From: Solanum dulcamara | Lineage: Eukaryota; Streptophyta; Magnoliopsida; Solanales; Solanaceae | Reading direction: 5' to 3' | Assembly (NCBI RefSeq): GCF_947179165.1 | Contig: NC_077247.1 | Span: 45,924,935-45,988,934, forward strand | Length of the DNA: 64,000 nt | Part shown: piece by piece, positions 1 to 13,054 of the stretch | Layout: every line of letters starts with the position of its first letter | Numbering within the stretch: the first letter of the stretch is position 1 | Made by a program: the position numbers and the translations under genes | The notes under the pieces: generated by a model | Told to the model about the DNA's origin: nothing | Database searches by the model: none | The model's input: only the letters and a program-made list of their open reading frames with translations

Positions 1-239
1 AACTCATTAAGACAATAGTAATTTACTACTTTATCCCTAAATAAATATTAAATATTAAATATTAATTGGTTACTACATTTGCCTTTTAGCCTTCAATTCA
101 CATTATTGTCCGAATTCTTTTATTTATGTTGCTCTTATGGAGTTCTTTTTCTGTTAGTCACCATTGTTTATATTTTATGAGCATTCCGTAAAGTTATATT
201 ATTGTCTTGTCCACCAAATTGTTGGACAAGTCATATAAT

Positions 240-395
240 TATTTTATATGCATTTTCTTGTTGGTTAAACCGAAAATCGAACCGTTAAAAACCAAAATCG
301 ATAAAAAAAAATATCTTATTGATTTGCCAAAAATCGATAAATCGAATCGATAATATATAAAATCGAACCAAACCAATTGATGCACACCCCTAGTT
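240..395. repeat. Degenerate 'cgaaccgataaat' repeat, partial copy
   Basis: This AT-rich stretch repeats words such as aaaatcgataaatcgaatcg and ends in gatgcacacccct. The same vocabulary and the same terminal GGGTGTGCA-type end occur in a longer copy at 8175-8574, so this looks like a second, partial member of one dispersed family. The rest of 1-568 has no gene I can support. Confidence 0.45.
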
Positions 396-568
396 GTTAT
401 ACAAATATTCTTATCATAGATTCATTCCCTCGTAATGCAATATCAAAGGATTCTTTGATCTATTAGCGCGATTATTTGCTTAAATCTTAATTTGTTTGCA
501 CATTTTAATTGTCTTCTGTTAATCAAAATGTCCCTAAAAGTGTTCGTTTTATGTAGCTTGAAAAGTTA

Positions 569-1346
569 GGATCGTTTGGTTTGAACACAAGTTGTGATGA
601 AATTAGTTATGATGAGATAAGTTATGTTGAGATTAGTTATGATGAGATAAGTTATGTGAGATTATTTCTTATTGAGTATTAAGTTTGTTGTATTCAAAAT
701 AATATGCATTGCATAAATTTTAAGAATGAGTTGTTTGTTTACAAAAATATCCTTCACTTTATTTAGTTTTTTGATATTTTCTTGGCACGCTTTAGTTATT
801 CAATATTCATTCTTAAAATAATTTTTCATCTTCTTTACCTTAAATATTTTTATGTGTGCATTTTCATGACGTCCGTATATATTTAAAAATAAAACTTCCT
901 TTTTATTTAATTTAAAAATACAACTTTCATTTTAAGTTTGTTAAAGTAAAAAAGGATTTATGAGAAATTAAAATATAAATAAACATAAGAATTAGTCAAA
1001 TAAATTTATAAATAAAAATTATATTATATAGTGTAATTTTTTAATAGAAAAAATATAAAGAATTATCATAAAAATAAGGAGTGAATGTTGTTATATATGA
1101 TATTAAAAATAATGTAAATATATATGAATGTAAAAAGTGAGGTACAAAAAATATTTAAAGGGATATATTTGTTATTTACCTATTTTATACAGGGATAAGT
1201 TATTTCGAGATTAATATACCACCCAAAAAGAGAGATAACTTATCCCGATACTATTTATTAATCCCGAATTCCGTACTTAACACCAACTTAAATACCACTA
1301 TAATTTAATCTCAATATTAATTTTATCCTTCGCATCAAACTACCCC
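569..1346. mobile_element. PIF/Harbinger (Tourist-like) non-autonomous DNA transposon
   Basis: The element starts ggatcgtttggtttga and ends in the imperfect inverse tcgcatcaaactacccc. The left flank TTA (566-568) is repeated as TTA (1347-1349), the 3-bp duplication typical of PIF/Harbinger. Subterminal gataagttat words on the left recur inverted as ataacttatcccg on the right. No transposase reading frame is present in the 778 bp, so it would depend on an autonomous relative. The family call is inferred from terminus and duplication type. Confidence 0.6.
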
Positions 1347-1513
1347 TTATAGTTTTGGTTATCCATTAACAACAATACCAAAGCCACTCAATAAAAAAAT
1401 TGAAAACACTTCTATTCACACTTGACCAATAGTTAAAATTTGAGTGACTAAAAAGGAATCATCGCCTAGTGTGGATACTAAAGTGTAGTAATTAGTACTT
1501 TATGATAGTTGAA

Positions 1514-1514
<1 letters not shown>

Positions 1515-1576
<62 letters not shown>
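1515..1576. repeat. (TA)n microsatellite
   Basis: An uninterrupted run of about 31 TA units. A reading frame through it encodes only alternating Ile-Tyr and is not a gene. Confidence 0.95.
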
Positions 1577-1579
<3 letters not shown>

Positions 1580-4500
1580 AAGAAGTCCCTCAAAAGTTAT
1601 TGTTTACACTTTACACCTTTTGCAGCCCACGTGAATGTGACATGTAGAATAGACCGTCCCTCGAGCGTGGAGCCCTTGCTCTATCCCTCCTTTGATTTTG
1701 ATCGATCTCACTTGGGTTCATCTCACACGTCAAAGATCTATCAATTTCGTTCCGATTTAATATTTTTGTTTGGTCCTACAATTTGATTAAAAGCTGATAG
1801 GAACCCTAAGGAAATTCTTTAGCTTTTATTCTATAAAAAGTTATAAAATACTGAACGTCGATCGAAACATAATTTCTAGTACATTACCTAAAGTAGAACA
1901 AATCCATTAACGGAGAATTGAATTTTATTTTATTTTTAAAAGAAGTTGAGAGAAATTTTGAGATTCATCATGTTTGCAATTTGCAAATAATCAAGGATTA
2001 GTTTTATAAATGGTTATTTAACTTTCACTATTCAAGGCTCTTTATTTTGGGGGTGTATACGATATCTAGGCTCCGGGAGGGGAAGATGTAAGAAAAATTA
2101 CCAACTTGATCGCCGAGCCAAGTTGAAAGTCTTGAATCCGCTCTTATTGGTCTCATATCTGCTGCTCGAGTGAAATTGGGAATTTGGTAAGATTAGAGAA
2201 TGTCTGCTTCCAGTTCGGCTCAGGAATTCCTATATAACTTAAGTGACACAGTAAAAGCTTTTTCTATTCTTTTATTAACTGATTTATGTATTGGATTTCA
2301 TTCTCTTTGAAATAACGGGCGCTTTCGATTCTGTCGGTGCTTGAAACAATTTTGTCTTTTCCTTATTACTATATCTCTAGAGACAATAATTGTGGATATT
2401 GACAGGAATTGATTGAAACTTTAGCATGGGCTCACGAACGTACCCTTTGGCCGGTGTATATTTCACGTATATAATATATTATAATATATATTCAGTGTAT
2501 AATTCATGTATAAGTAATCTATATTGTATAGTCAGTGTGGATTTTATATGACTTTTGCAAGCTATATTGCATAGTTAATGTATATTTCCTATGATTTTTG
2601 GCTATTTTTATATAAATAAAACATGACTATATTGTTATAAATTAATTAGTTTATTATATATATTTGAAATTGTTCCTATTATTTTTTCGTAGTAAGAAGA
2701 TAACTATTTTTTCTAAGTATCAAATAAGTTATTAAAGGAAATAATGTAGATTGTTGACATAATTATATTGTTGTAATATTTTAGTAAAATTGAGCGATTT
2801 TTTAATATTTTTTTTAAAAAATAAAGGAAAAAAAAAGTGTTCAGCAACATTCTGAAATATTTAGACAAAGTCGAGTGGTTCTTTTCGTTATACAATATAA
2901 TTTAATTTATTCTTCATATTTACCAATCAAGCAAAGTCTCTAATTTGCAATGATAAACAACACAAGAAAATCGAAGGAACAAAAGGAAGTGAAACCTTGG
3001 AGCTTCTCACAGTCTAATTTGAATATACATATTATTTTCTTTTTTTCCCTTTTTCTATTTTCAACCTTCTAAAATTAGCTAAAAGTCCTTTTCATGCTTT
3101 CGATTAGTTCAATTTAATGAATATGCATAACCCACTAAAATATGTTTAATGGAAAAGACCAAATAAAGCCAAAGTTGAGACAAATTAAGCTAGATTTTGA
3201 ACCATTCTTTAGTTGGAAGAATATTAGATTAGTGTTGGAATCAAATTTCCCAACTTTTAGGCAGCTCATTCATGGCCTTTCAAAAACTTGATTCTATACC
3301 AATCACACGTTACCGTCAAAAAAATAATAAAAAAGAGAAATTCTACCGTCCATCGGCTCTGTAACTTAAGAAACTTAAAACCTTATAAAATTTTTCAAAA
3401 TTAAAGCTCGATCTATTATATTTCGTTTTTGCTAGTCATAGTTCCTCTCCAAATTTACCTTGAAAAAATAATATTCTTCTGCAATTGTATTATAATTTGT
3501 TAGAATGCAGAATGAAGCGGAAGAATAGATGAAAGATCCACCAATAATTGTGGATTCTAGGAAATCAACTGAGACAAGATATTTCTCATTTCTGAATTAT
3601 GAAAAACAGAATTGAAGAGATGAGTACATCGCAGTATTTATACAAAGGAAAAGAATATCTAACTAATTGAAACTAACAAACCAATAATGTTAAGTAACTA
3701 ACTAACTAAAAATATGTGTACACAACTGATAATTAATCTCAATTTAATTGTTTTCCTCCTACCTTAAAAAATATGTATTTACTTTTCAAATTATGAATTT
3801 CACTATATATGTTATTATTTAAAAAATATTAAGGTGATAAATATATATGTGCGCGCACACACAAATGGGGGATTGATTATTAATTGTAGAGGAGGAATGA
3901 AAATGACTATAGTCTAAAAGTTAGAAGATAAATTTGCATTTAAGATAAAGTTGGAGGTAATAGATCTTTTTACAATTTCTTTTCTAAGTAAGAAACTAAA
4001 AGCTTAAGATTGTTTGGCATAAAAACAGTACTTGCGTTTGATACTCATATTCGGGCTCATTTAACTCAGTTTCATACCATGTAAGCATAACACCCATGAC
4101 AGATAGGAATTCCTACACAAGGGAGGATGTAGGTGGGTGAGAAGGGGTTCACCTCGTCAAAAAAAGCTACATTGTATTTATTTATAAGGTTAAATTTAAA
4201 TTTAATAATTATGATTATATATAACCAAATGAACCCCTTCAGCAATTGAGAAGCTTAGCTCAATAGTCTAGGAGGTTTAGAATTATGTCCATGATCGTGA
4301 GTTTGATTATCTGATGATAATTAAATTAACATAACATTTGATTATTTCTATTAATTTTTTTCATCATAAATAATATTTGCAAAATTCTATATTATTTTAT
4401 GAAGAATATAATATGGAATTAGAATAGGGTACTACTAATAAATATGTTTAAAAGCTAAAATAACAAAATTAATAGTGTGATTGACTAAATTTTAAAGAAT

Positions 4501-6529
4501 TGTTATTATGAAAAGTACTTTTTATCAAAGTACTTTTATATATTAATAATTTGTGTTTGACTAATCAATATAATTTAATTATTTATTTGTCAATATTAGA
4601 GTTTTATTTGTACTTGATCCAAATTCCAAAATTGTTTTTGAAGAAAGTTATGATTTCAAAGATAATATATAATTAAAAGGACATTAATTCAGGAAAAAAA
4701 AGGAGAACATTACAAAGTGAAATAAAAAAGAAAGTATGATAGATTTTAGAAAGAGCTCGATGTAGTGGGATAAAAATAGTAAAAATTGTTAAAGGCGACA
4801 TGACTAGGCGAGGTAAAATTTAGTAGGTTAAGATTATTTTTATCCTTTACTGTTTCTCTCATTTTAGTTATTCTGTAATTTTCGCTTTCTTTTACTTTAT
4901 ATATATTTTAAATTCGCGGCTTTGCCACAACTCCTACTAGAGCGGAATAAAGAGGACTATTATACTTCTAGATTGGCAAACTTTTGAAGAAGTATATATA
5001 ACATCTTAAGCATAACTTACATCTAAATGAGAGATAAAGTAAAGAGTTTTACTAGTTATAACACAAATTCATATAATATGCATATTTTTTGACTTGATAA
5101 AAATATCGAAAAGACAAATCTACGAGGCCTTAGTTAAAAACGAACAATACATGTAATAAACTTGGGCTATGACAATAAGGTCCACTAATGGTAAACCCTA
5201 TCACTTTTTATTTTATTCTCAAAATTAAAATACAAAATTTCTAATTAAAAATAAAGATATCATATTTATTCCACGACCATCCTTGATGTGATGGTATCTT
5301 TTCTCGTACAAACTAGTCATTTAAATAGATTTTACTATATTAATGTATTGTAACTGCCTTTAAAAAATAATTTTACTGAACTTTTAGGTTACAATTTTAA
5401 AATTATTACATTAGACAATTCCCTGTCATTATCGGTCGTTTTATGTTCATGATATAATAAAAAAACAAAAAAACTGCACACTGCCGGTGCACGTAAGTCA
5501 AATTCCATAATCAAAAGTATCCACTTTTTTCTTTTCCTTCAAATAAGCGAATAAGCACCAAGAATCGAAAACCAAAAAGATAATCCACCAAGAGAGGGGG
5601 GAAAATAAGCCGTCGAAACCGGAAACAACATTCTTGAAGCATCTGCTAGCTATCTACCTCTTAATTGTTATGTAATGTCATGGTCCTATGGCCCTTCAAA
5701 ATGCAAATTATATATAATAAAAAAAGGTTAGATTATGATCAAAATACTTTATAAAAAAGGCAAATTTGCAAAAAAGGAAGAAAAAATGAACAAGAAAGTC
5801 TCCTAACGCGTTTTTATTTCTGTGAAGAATATTCACAGAAATTTTCTGAAAATCCCGTCGATTAATTTCATAAAATCCTAAAGAAGTAACATGTGCAAAT
5901 TGAAGTTTAATAAAAAGTAGTGTAGTGTAGTCAAGTAGTATTGGAAAAAGTCAAATTTTCCACACCGAAGCCACGTATGTTTTGATTGGTACATCAACCA
6001 CATGTACAAATCACCCAATTAAAGCCTTTATAATCAGTAAATGACCATTATTTTTATCTTCCATTTTCTTCAAAAAAATTGTCACTGCCAGCACACCCAA
6101 TATGACTAATGTTGGAGAAAACAATAAAATTGTTTGATTTTTGCAATACTATAGCAAAAAAATAAATTGAAAATTTAATATAAGGAAGAGATCAATAGTT
6201 GTAAGCAATTCTGCAATAGTAAAAATTGAAGAAACAAAATAACCAATAATCAAATCAAATCATTCTAACAACAACAACAATAATAAAATTAAAAGTATAA
6301 GTTGTGTACAACTCCATAAATAAATAAATAAAAATCCTATATCATCACTCTCAAGTCTCCATCTGTACATTTTTTTTGCATTATATTATGTTTACGAATC
6401 CTGACCTAATTTAATTCCCTCCATCAAGAAAATGAATCCAAAACTGTAATATAAAAAAAATGGTTGTTACATGTATAGACCATGAATATCCGAAAGAGTC
6501 AAGGCTCTGACCGCATGCCTGTTATTAAA
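1577..6529. other. Intergenic, AT-rich, no gene recognised
   Basis: Both strands are rich in stops. There is a slightly GC-richer patch around 1620-1790 and 2040-2230 without a convincing reading frame, a run of CA/CG repeats near 3850, and a degenerate tRNA-like patch near 4245-4310 that may be an old SINE. The end next to 6530 is probably the 3' flank of the peptide gene. Confidence 0.5.
5817..5841. repeat. Short perfect inverted repeat
   Basis: TTTCTGTGAA at 5817-5826 is followed after five bases by its exact inverse TTCACAGAAA at 5832-5841. This could form a 10-bp stem. No function can be assigned from sequence. Confidence 0.7.
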
Positions 6530-6817
6530 TTAATTGCCTACTCCGGGGCTAGGAACTGACCGGAGAATCCGATCGATGGCAGCGAGGTGACGGGCGATAA
6601 GCTTTTCATCGGTGGTATAAGAGTGACCTTTTTTGCTAGGTGTAGAAGATGGAACTGTGCCCTTAGGCAGAGCATTTAGATATAGAGAGGCTAAATTTGG
6701 TATTTTTTTCACTTCATGCGAGTTTAATAACTTTCTTGCTTCCGTTGATGATGAAACAGAAGCTAAGACCAATAGAAACATCAAGAAAATGGATGCAGAA
6801 ATCCTTGAAAGAGCCAT
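6530..6817 (-). CDS. CEP14-like secreted signalling peptide precursor
   Basis: This is a single-exon 95-codon gene. Residues 1-27 are a signal peptide with a hydrophobic core (FLMFLLVLASV) ending before RKLL. A variable middle follows, then a Pro/Ser/Lys patch (VPSSTPSKKGH) and a conserved tail (LIARHLAAIDRIL) ending SVPSPGVGN. This layout matches precursors annotated as CEP14, a group II C-terminally encoded peptide. Such precursors are secreted and trimmed to a short hydroxyproline-bearing peptide perceived by a leucine-rich-repeat receptor kinase. The related PIP family also ends in a Pro/Gly-rich GxGH motif and is the main alternative. The last residue here is Asn (codon AAT) where the families I know end in His. 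The start is the only Met before the signal peptide, and a TATA-type run lies about 155 bp upstream. The family assignment is from memory of the motif, not a search. Confidence 0.75.
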   Translation of the reverse strand: MALSRISASIFLMFLLVLASVSSSTEARKLLNSHEVKKIPNLASLYLNALPKGTVPSSTPSKKGHSYTTDEKLIARHLAAIDRILRSVPSPGVGN

Positions 6818-6970
6818 TTTATATTAAAAAAAATTGAAGAAGGTGTATTTTTGAAGACTCTGTTTTTGCTGGTATTAAAAGTTTTTTTTTTTCTTTTCTG
6901 TTGTTTTTGGTGATTTGAGTAAAGGAGAAGATGAAATATGAGAGGATTGGGAAAGGGGTAGGTTGAAGTG

Positions 6971-6983
6971 TATATATATATAT
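6971..6983 (-). promoter_or_regulatory. Candidate TATA box of the CEP14-like gene
   Basis: A TATATATATATAT run lies 154-166 bp upstream of the ATG at 6817. That spacing would give a 5' leader of roughly 120-130 nt. The intervening sequence is pyrimidine/purine-tract rich, as plant leaders often are. TA runs are common in this window, so this is suggestive only. Confidence 0.4.
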
Positions 6984-6989
6984 GGAGTT

Positions 6990-8174
6990 TTGGTGTGTGG
7001 GATTTTATTTATTGAAAAAAAGAACGCGTGACGGTTTGGGAGAAGAGAAGAAGGGGGAGTGCGTGGAGATCAAGTTAGTTGGGCTAAGTCAATATCAATT
7101 TTTTTTTTCTTTCCGAAATTGTTGCGTTTTCTTTTCTTTGGGTGTACAATTTTCTTTTGGTATGAGGGGCGGAATGTAGAGTCCACCCTTTTTCCTATTG
7201 AGGAGGACGGACATATGAAAAGGGGCAAAAATATTATTGGCTCTTTAATAAACATATTTTTTATTTATCTATATTATATTCTTTAATCCATCTTTTTGAT
7301 TCACTTTTACTTCTTATAAATAAATAAAAAACGTAAATTATGTAGATTCTATTAGAGGATGTGATTGGATGATGGAGATCACTTTATCATTAATAAAAAT
7401 AATTGTGATTCATGTGTTTAAGGTCTTAAAATGAAGAACCTTTTAATAGGGAGCGTTTATCCTTTTTTTTTTTTGAGGTAGCGTTTATCCTTTATCGAAC
7501 TTATCAATGCAAATTTGAACTAATTGAAATAATAATTTCAAAATATAAAAAATAAACCTTTTTTTTTATTTCAAAAAATAAGCTTATTGAATATGGGGCA
7601 TCAGGAAATTATTTACGATGATTTTTATTTTTGTTATTAAAAGTTGTTGTGACTCGATTCAACAGAATATATTAAGATTACAGCACCATAATTTAGACTT
7701 TATACCCCTTTAATTTGTTCCGACTTTTATTCATTCGTTCAGAGAGTAACGTGTTGATATAAGTAAAAAATAAGTTTTATCTGAGATTTAAGTCGTGAAA
7801 AGGGTTTTCTGTTTCAGTAAAATGGGAATATGGAAGAGACACGTGGAAAAATAATTAGGTGAAGAGTGAGCTCAGCCACCGGCTAATTTTCAAATCGAAT
7901 ATAGACAATCTAATCAATTATAAGTATAATGTTAAATATGTTATATAAATAATTATCTTATTATGGGTTAATTTAATTTTAACTACATTTCCGGTACTCA
8001 AAAGTTAAACACCATAGTGTTTTTTTTAAAAAAAATAAAAAATAAAAAATAAAGTTGCGTAGGGGAAGGAAAGATGAAGAGCAAATTATAAATTATAAAA
8101 TGTTAATCGAACCTTCATCATCAAGCTAAAAATTCAAGTAGCTTTTCAATATAGTTTCTTAGTGGCATTGTTGA
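6990..8174. other. Intergenic, no gene recognised
   Basis: Upstream flank of the CEP14-like gene followed by AT-rich sequence with poly(T) runs (7457-7472, 7560-7568). Short open frames at 6982-7286 on both strands overlap one another and show no domain, and I do not call them. Confidence 0.5.
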
Positions 8175-8574
8175 GGGTATGCATCGATCGGTTCAATTCG
8201 ATTTTAAGTATTATCGGTTCAGTTTATCGATTTTCAGTTTCGCAATACGTTAAAACTATAACCAAACTAATAGGATATTTGTTATCAGTTTTTGATTTAT
8301 CAATTTTTGGTCTTTAACGGTTCAGTTTTCAGTTTAACCAATAACAAAAACTTTTTAACACAAATACTCTAATTCTGGAGCCGCCATCGTAGCAATTTTA
8401 TGGATTATTGGCTAAACCAATAACCCAATATTATAAAACCAATGTCGAACCGATAATTCAATAATTATTTTTTATAAAATTATTAAATAATCGTTAACCC
8501 AATAATTCAATAACAATAAATCAATAATACTTTTTTTGATTCGATTTATCGATCGTTTCGATTTTTGCACACCC
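8175..8574. mobile_element. MITE-like repeat with GGGTGTGCA-type ends
   Basis: The left end GGGTATGCATCGATCGGTTC is mirrored by the right end, whose inverse reads GGGTGTGCA followed by AATCGAAACGATCG-type sequence. The interior is built of 'tcgatttatcgg' and 'aaccaataac' words, and there is no coding capacity. A partial relative sits at 240-395. I could not define a clean target duplication, so the element class is open. Confidence 0.45.
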
Positions 8575-10590
8575 TATTGGTCAATAAAGTTACTACCCCC
8601 ACGGTTTTTGTTTCTATTTTTCTTTTTATTTCATTTTAAAAAGAATTTATGTTTCTTTTTTGTTAACTTCTTAATCTCAATTTTCTATATGACATATTTA
8701 AATTATAAAATTAAATAATATTTTAATACATTTTACGTACTTAAATTTTTTGAAAATAACCATTATTTCAATCAATTAAAAAAAAAATAATCATTTTCTT
8801 TCAAATAAATTGAAACTACTGTTTACCCCAAAAAACAAAGAAAGTAAATTGGTCAAAATTCAACGACCGGCTATTTCACTGCTACCGCCCTTTTATTTGT
8901 CCTATCTTTTATTCCCTTTTCCATTTCAGGAAAAAGTACTACTCCCTTTATTATAATTTGCTTGTCATTTTTATCTTTTTAATCCGTTTAAAAAGATTTC
9001 TTTAAATATTATTTTAATTTTAATTTTACACATAATGTATTTAAATTCATAAAATTAAAAAATAATTTAACATATTTGACATGTTTTTTAATATTAAAAT
9101 AATAAATTCAACTTTTTAAATATTTTTTCTTAAATTTCATATTAAGTTAAAATGAGACAAAGAGTGAAACAGAAGAAATATTAATATTGTTCTCTAATTC
9201 CTTGATACTATAATTTATGTAATTTTGCAATAAGAAAACCAAAACCGTATCTCATAATTCTGACTTTAAACGAAAAGTACTAATATAAGCAAGTAAGCAT
9301 TGTCATGCACTAAAAATCCTCGATCTAAAAATATAATGAGGGAAATCAGAATTTTATTGTGTCGGTCTGAAATCCTATTATTTACTGCTTGGAATTTGGA
9401 TCTTCCTTTTTAAAAAATAAAATTAAATAGTTGTTATTCTATTAACTGCATAAGATTACAAAGTACCAAGTTGGGATTTTGTGATAAATAAAGGACCATT
9501 TTATTTACTCAAGTCCCCGCTATCTTTTCAATTAATTTCAGATTAAAACCTCTAAAATAGATGAGTTTTATTTACTTCTTTAAAAGAGAAACATCAATGC
9601 ATCAAAATACACATCAAATTGTAGGGTCTACAGTACATTTTACCTAACACCAAATAGCGATCTTTAAACACATTGATCGATGTGGCCCATAATCAACACG
9701 AAAAAGAAAGAATGATTTTTATTTAACTGGCTTCTGCAAATTAAGTTCATTGAAAAACCATTTAATAAGAGATGAAACTTTTATTTTTGTTGAACCCCAC
9801 GCAAGAAAATAAAATGGTATCACATCAAAAAAAATTAAAAACAAATTAAGTATATGCCACGTACTTATATTAATGACCCAAGTTATAAAAGTAATTATAT
9901 TCTAAAAGTAGAAAAAGTATGAAGTCATGTTTCTTACAGCGTGACGTTTAGTAAAATCAAATTTAAGTCACCAAACATTGTTACCTATTACTCCCATGAT
10001 TCATGAATTGGGTAGGGCATGGAACAACAGAATTCAATTACGTGACCAAAATTATAGTTTCTCATAATGGGAAAATGATACTCCCTCCATTTCATATTAC
10101 TTGCATTATTAATGGTATTTGCTCAAAGTCATTTGTCAATTTACGAAATCATATTAAAATAGAATTAACTTTTTATTATTATTTTGCCCTTAAAATTGTT
10201 TCTTTATGAAAGTGTAGATGATATTAATCACATGCATAAATATTTTAAAGTTCCAAAAGAGTTTCTTCATTGTTGATCTTTTTCATGTACACATTTAATC
10301 AAAGAGTTGATTAATTGCCTAAATCCTGTATTCTTAATTGCAATAAAGAGTGTATTAAAAAAGTTAAAAAGGATAAATTAGTAAAAATATTCTTTTTGTT
10401 TATGATTTTTGTAAGGGGAGTGTAATAGAAAACGTGAATAAGTAATATGAAATAAAAGAAGTATTATTTAATTAATTAGCTAGCTACAAAATATAAACTA
10501 GTACATACTACAGCCTTGCTACGATATTTTCATGCTCCAAGCTTAATTGTCAGACAATTGCAAAGTCAAGTAGCGATACTAGTGTGTCTA
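8575..10590. other. Intergenic, no gene recognised
   Basis: AT-rich with homopolymer runs. The open frames at 8536-8718 and 10003-10209 are low-complexity and lack any recognisable domain. Confidence 0.5.
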
Positions 10591-10865
10591 TTTCGATGTT
10601 TGGTACTAAGGAATATTGTTCAATATATTTATGTTTGGTTGAATAAAATATTTTTTTACGAAAATAAGTTTTTTTTAGAAAATGATTTCTCAGGAAAAAG
10701 AGAAAAACTAATTCCATAAATGACATCTCATACTAATTGCTCCCCTCCACCCTCCTCCTCGCGCACTTACACCCATACTCAGATTTCATATAAATTCCTT
10801 TGAATCACTTAATTTTTTTGAAAAAATCATGAAAAATATTTTTTTCCATACCAAACACACCGAAA
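10591..10865. mobile_element. MITE with TGTTTGGTA termini
   Basis: The left end reads tttcgatgtttggtactaagg and the right end, inverted, reads tttcggtgtgtttggtatgg. The interior carries the run ttttagaaaatgatttctca followed by a C-rich patch (cctccaccctcctcctcgcg), which resembles a MITE type I associate with Solanaceae. It has no coding capacity. Exact ends and target duplication are not resolved. Confidence 0.5.
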
Positions 10866-11256
10866 GTCTGCATTTTTAGTTACTCCGAAAGAGCGGTAGA
10901 TATAGTGGTACTCTGCATTTCACTTTCGATTTTCCTATATTTGCAATTTTACCTAAAAGATACAGTCAACAGCCACAGTAATGTACCAATTTTTATAGTA
11001 TAGTTGTTTTGGATGTAAATTATTGTCAAAATTTCAACCATCACATGGGTATGTACAGTATGAATGTCAACAACATGCTCCAAATCCTCTTTAGTCAATG
11101 GCTCACCTTAATTTCTGTCTTGTTATGGATTTTGGTCTTCTTATTGACTTTAGTGGTTCTATTGAATTTCTGCGAAGATTAAGGGCTCATTCTTTTTCCA
11201 AGATCTTGCCCTTCGGCAATTTGCTTGAAATTCAACGATTTGCAAATTTCTACTCA

Positions 11257-11475
11257 TATGACAATTTCGTCATGGAAGGGGAGCCTTGGAGTAACTGGTA
11301 AAGTTGCTGCCATGTGACCAGGAGGTCACGGGTTCAAGCCTTGGAAACAGCCTCTGGCAGAAATGCAAGGCAAGGCTGCGTACAATAGACCCTTGTGGTC
11401 AGGCCCTTCCCCGGACCCCGCGCATAGCGGGAGCTTTAGTGCACCGGGCTGCCCTTTTATGACAATTTCGTCATG
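11257..11475 (+). mobile_element. tRNA-derived SINE (TS/SolS type) with 18-bp target duplication
   Basis: The body spans about 11275-11457 (183 bp) and is flanked by exact copies of TATGACAATTTCGTCATG at 11257-11274 and 11458-11475. It has an A-box-like region (TTGGAGTAACTGGTAAAG) and a B-box (GGGTTCAAGCC), the internal RNA polymerase III promoter inherited from a tRNA. The C-rich 3' body ending GGGCTGCCCTTTT matches SINEs I know from Solanaceae. A 5'-truncated relative lies at 60731-60882. The perfect duplication implies a fairly recent insertion. Confidence 0.85.
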
Positions 11476-12241
11476 ACACATTTTATAATAACAGTTATTC
11501 GAGCCCTGAGAATTACGATCATTTAATAAAAGTGTCTATTTTTTTTACAGTAGGTCTATTCAACTCAAATTAAAATTAATCAAACCAATAGATTTCGTAC
11601 CTGATTAATTGAACAAGAAATTAAATTTACTAAAAGTTAATTGGTACGTGTTTGAACAACATATGAATGTGAATAGTCAAACATCAGTTGTGATTAAGTA
11701 AACAAATTAACCAAGAAAAACGGATTTAATCAGGTAGTATAGTCCAAATCAAACACTCCCTCCGTTCCTATTTACTTGTAAAATGTTTCTTAATTTAATT
11801 TTCCTTTTTACTTGTTATTTTTGACAAATCAAGAAAAGATAATATTTTTTTCTTATTATATCCTCAATTTATTACGTAGAGTTAATGTCTTTGAAAAATA
11901 TAATGAGTAAATATGTTTAAGAATCTATCAATTAATAGGAATAAAATGGTAAACTTATATATCAATTATTTTTTTTAATAGGTGTGTCGAGTCAAAATTT
12001 AACAAGTAAAAAGAATAGAGAGTAGATTACTAAGTTTCATTAGCGCTTTAATTAATTATTCTTGCCCACACGTGTAACCTTATGTGTATGTACAAAATTT
12101 CTTGTCCTACCGCCGATAGCCGAAACAATTCGTCAAAAGTAATGAACATTTTTCGTGTTTTTTCTTTTATTCATGTTGTCCTATGCAGACTACTTTTTAG
12201 TCAATTTTTGAAATTATCGTGAGTCATTTAACTGAGATTTG
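11476..12241. other. Intergenic, no gene recognised
   Basis: AT-rich sequence with ordinary stop density. A 'ctccctccgttcctatttacttgt' type patch at 11757-11780 resembles the ends of MITEs common in Solanaceae, but a partner end is not clear. Confidence 0.4.
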
Positions 12242-12246
12242 ATGCT

Positions 12247-13054
12247 TGTTGGGTTTAATTAATAAATTGAATGTGAAATTGAGGGGAAAAAAAGTGGAGA
12301 AAAAAATGAGTTGTTTTCTCTTGCTTTATGAAATAAACATTTGTCCCACATATGTGGTTGAAAGAAAAGGTGTCCTACTTAAAAGTAAAAGCACTCCTTC
12401 ATTTTGTTAAAGGGTCAAGAACTCCCTTCGCGCCGTCGTCGTCGCCGTTTGGCTCGGCTTCGGATTTGATTTTTGGACCAAATTTCCTTTAATTTTAATT
12501 AATTATTATTTAATTAATTAAAAATTCTGACCCGACTTCTTTCTTTCCCGGATTAATTTAAAACATTTTCTTCCGAAAGATTGCAACCTTTTCTGAAAAG
12601 TTACAAACTTTTTTCCAACAGGCGGAATTTTCCGAAAGGTTGCAACATTTTTCTGAAAAGTTGCAAACTTTTTTCCAAACATGCTATATATTTCTGTTGA
12701 TCCTTAGAATTGATTGCGATTTTTTTCCTTATAATCATCTTCTTCTTCTTTTCTGCACTTCTTTAAAAAAAAGTGATATACTGCATTCGAATGGTTCGCA
12801 ATCACCTTAATTTGCTGTACCGCTATTTTGGTTAGTAAATAGTTCTATCCCGGAAGAAAAGATTCCAAAAAAACCTCGGGTACATTGAGGGGGATAATTT
12901 CTTAAGGACATATTGTGCATTCAGTGGGCTCGATTTTTGTTCTTACATAATTTTTCAGATACTGTTCTTATTTTAAGTTTCTGTCCGGTTTCTGTTTTTT
13001 AGTTCCAAAAATTATTGTTACTTTTTCAACGTTTTACAATACAGATTACTAACA
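12247..13054. mobile_element. Solo LTR, 808 bp, TSD ATGCT
   Basis: The segment begins TGTTGGGTTTAATTAAT and ends ATTACTAACA, so it has TG...CA termini. It is flanked by ATGCT at 12242-12246 and again at 13055-13059, the 5-bp duplication left by LTR retrotransposon integration. Inside there is a GC-rich patch (gccgtcgtcgtcgccg, near 12432) and a tandem pair of 'tgaaaagttgcaaacttttttcc'-like units at about 12590-12680. There is no internal domain, so this is what remains after recombination between two LTRs. A Copia origin is likely but unproven. Confidence 0.8.

Noticed and set aside
1502..1786. Open frame through the TA run (Ile-Tyr repeats)
   Set aside because: Created by a dinucleotide repeat; no domain and no gene-like context.
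4245..4310. tRNA-like patch (cttagctcaatagtctagga ... gtgagtttgat)
   Set aside because: Probably an old SINE head, but ends and a target duplication cannot be defined, so it is not listed as a feature.
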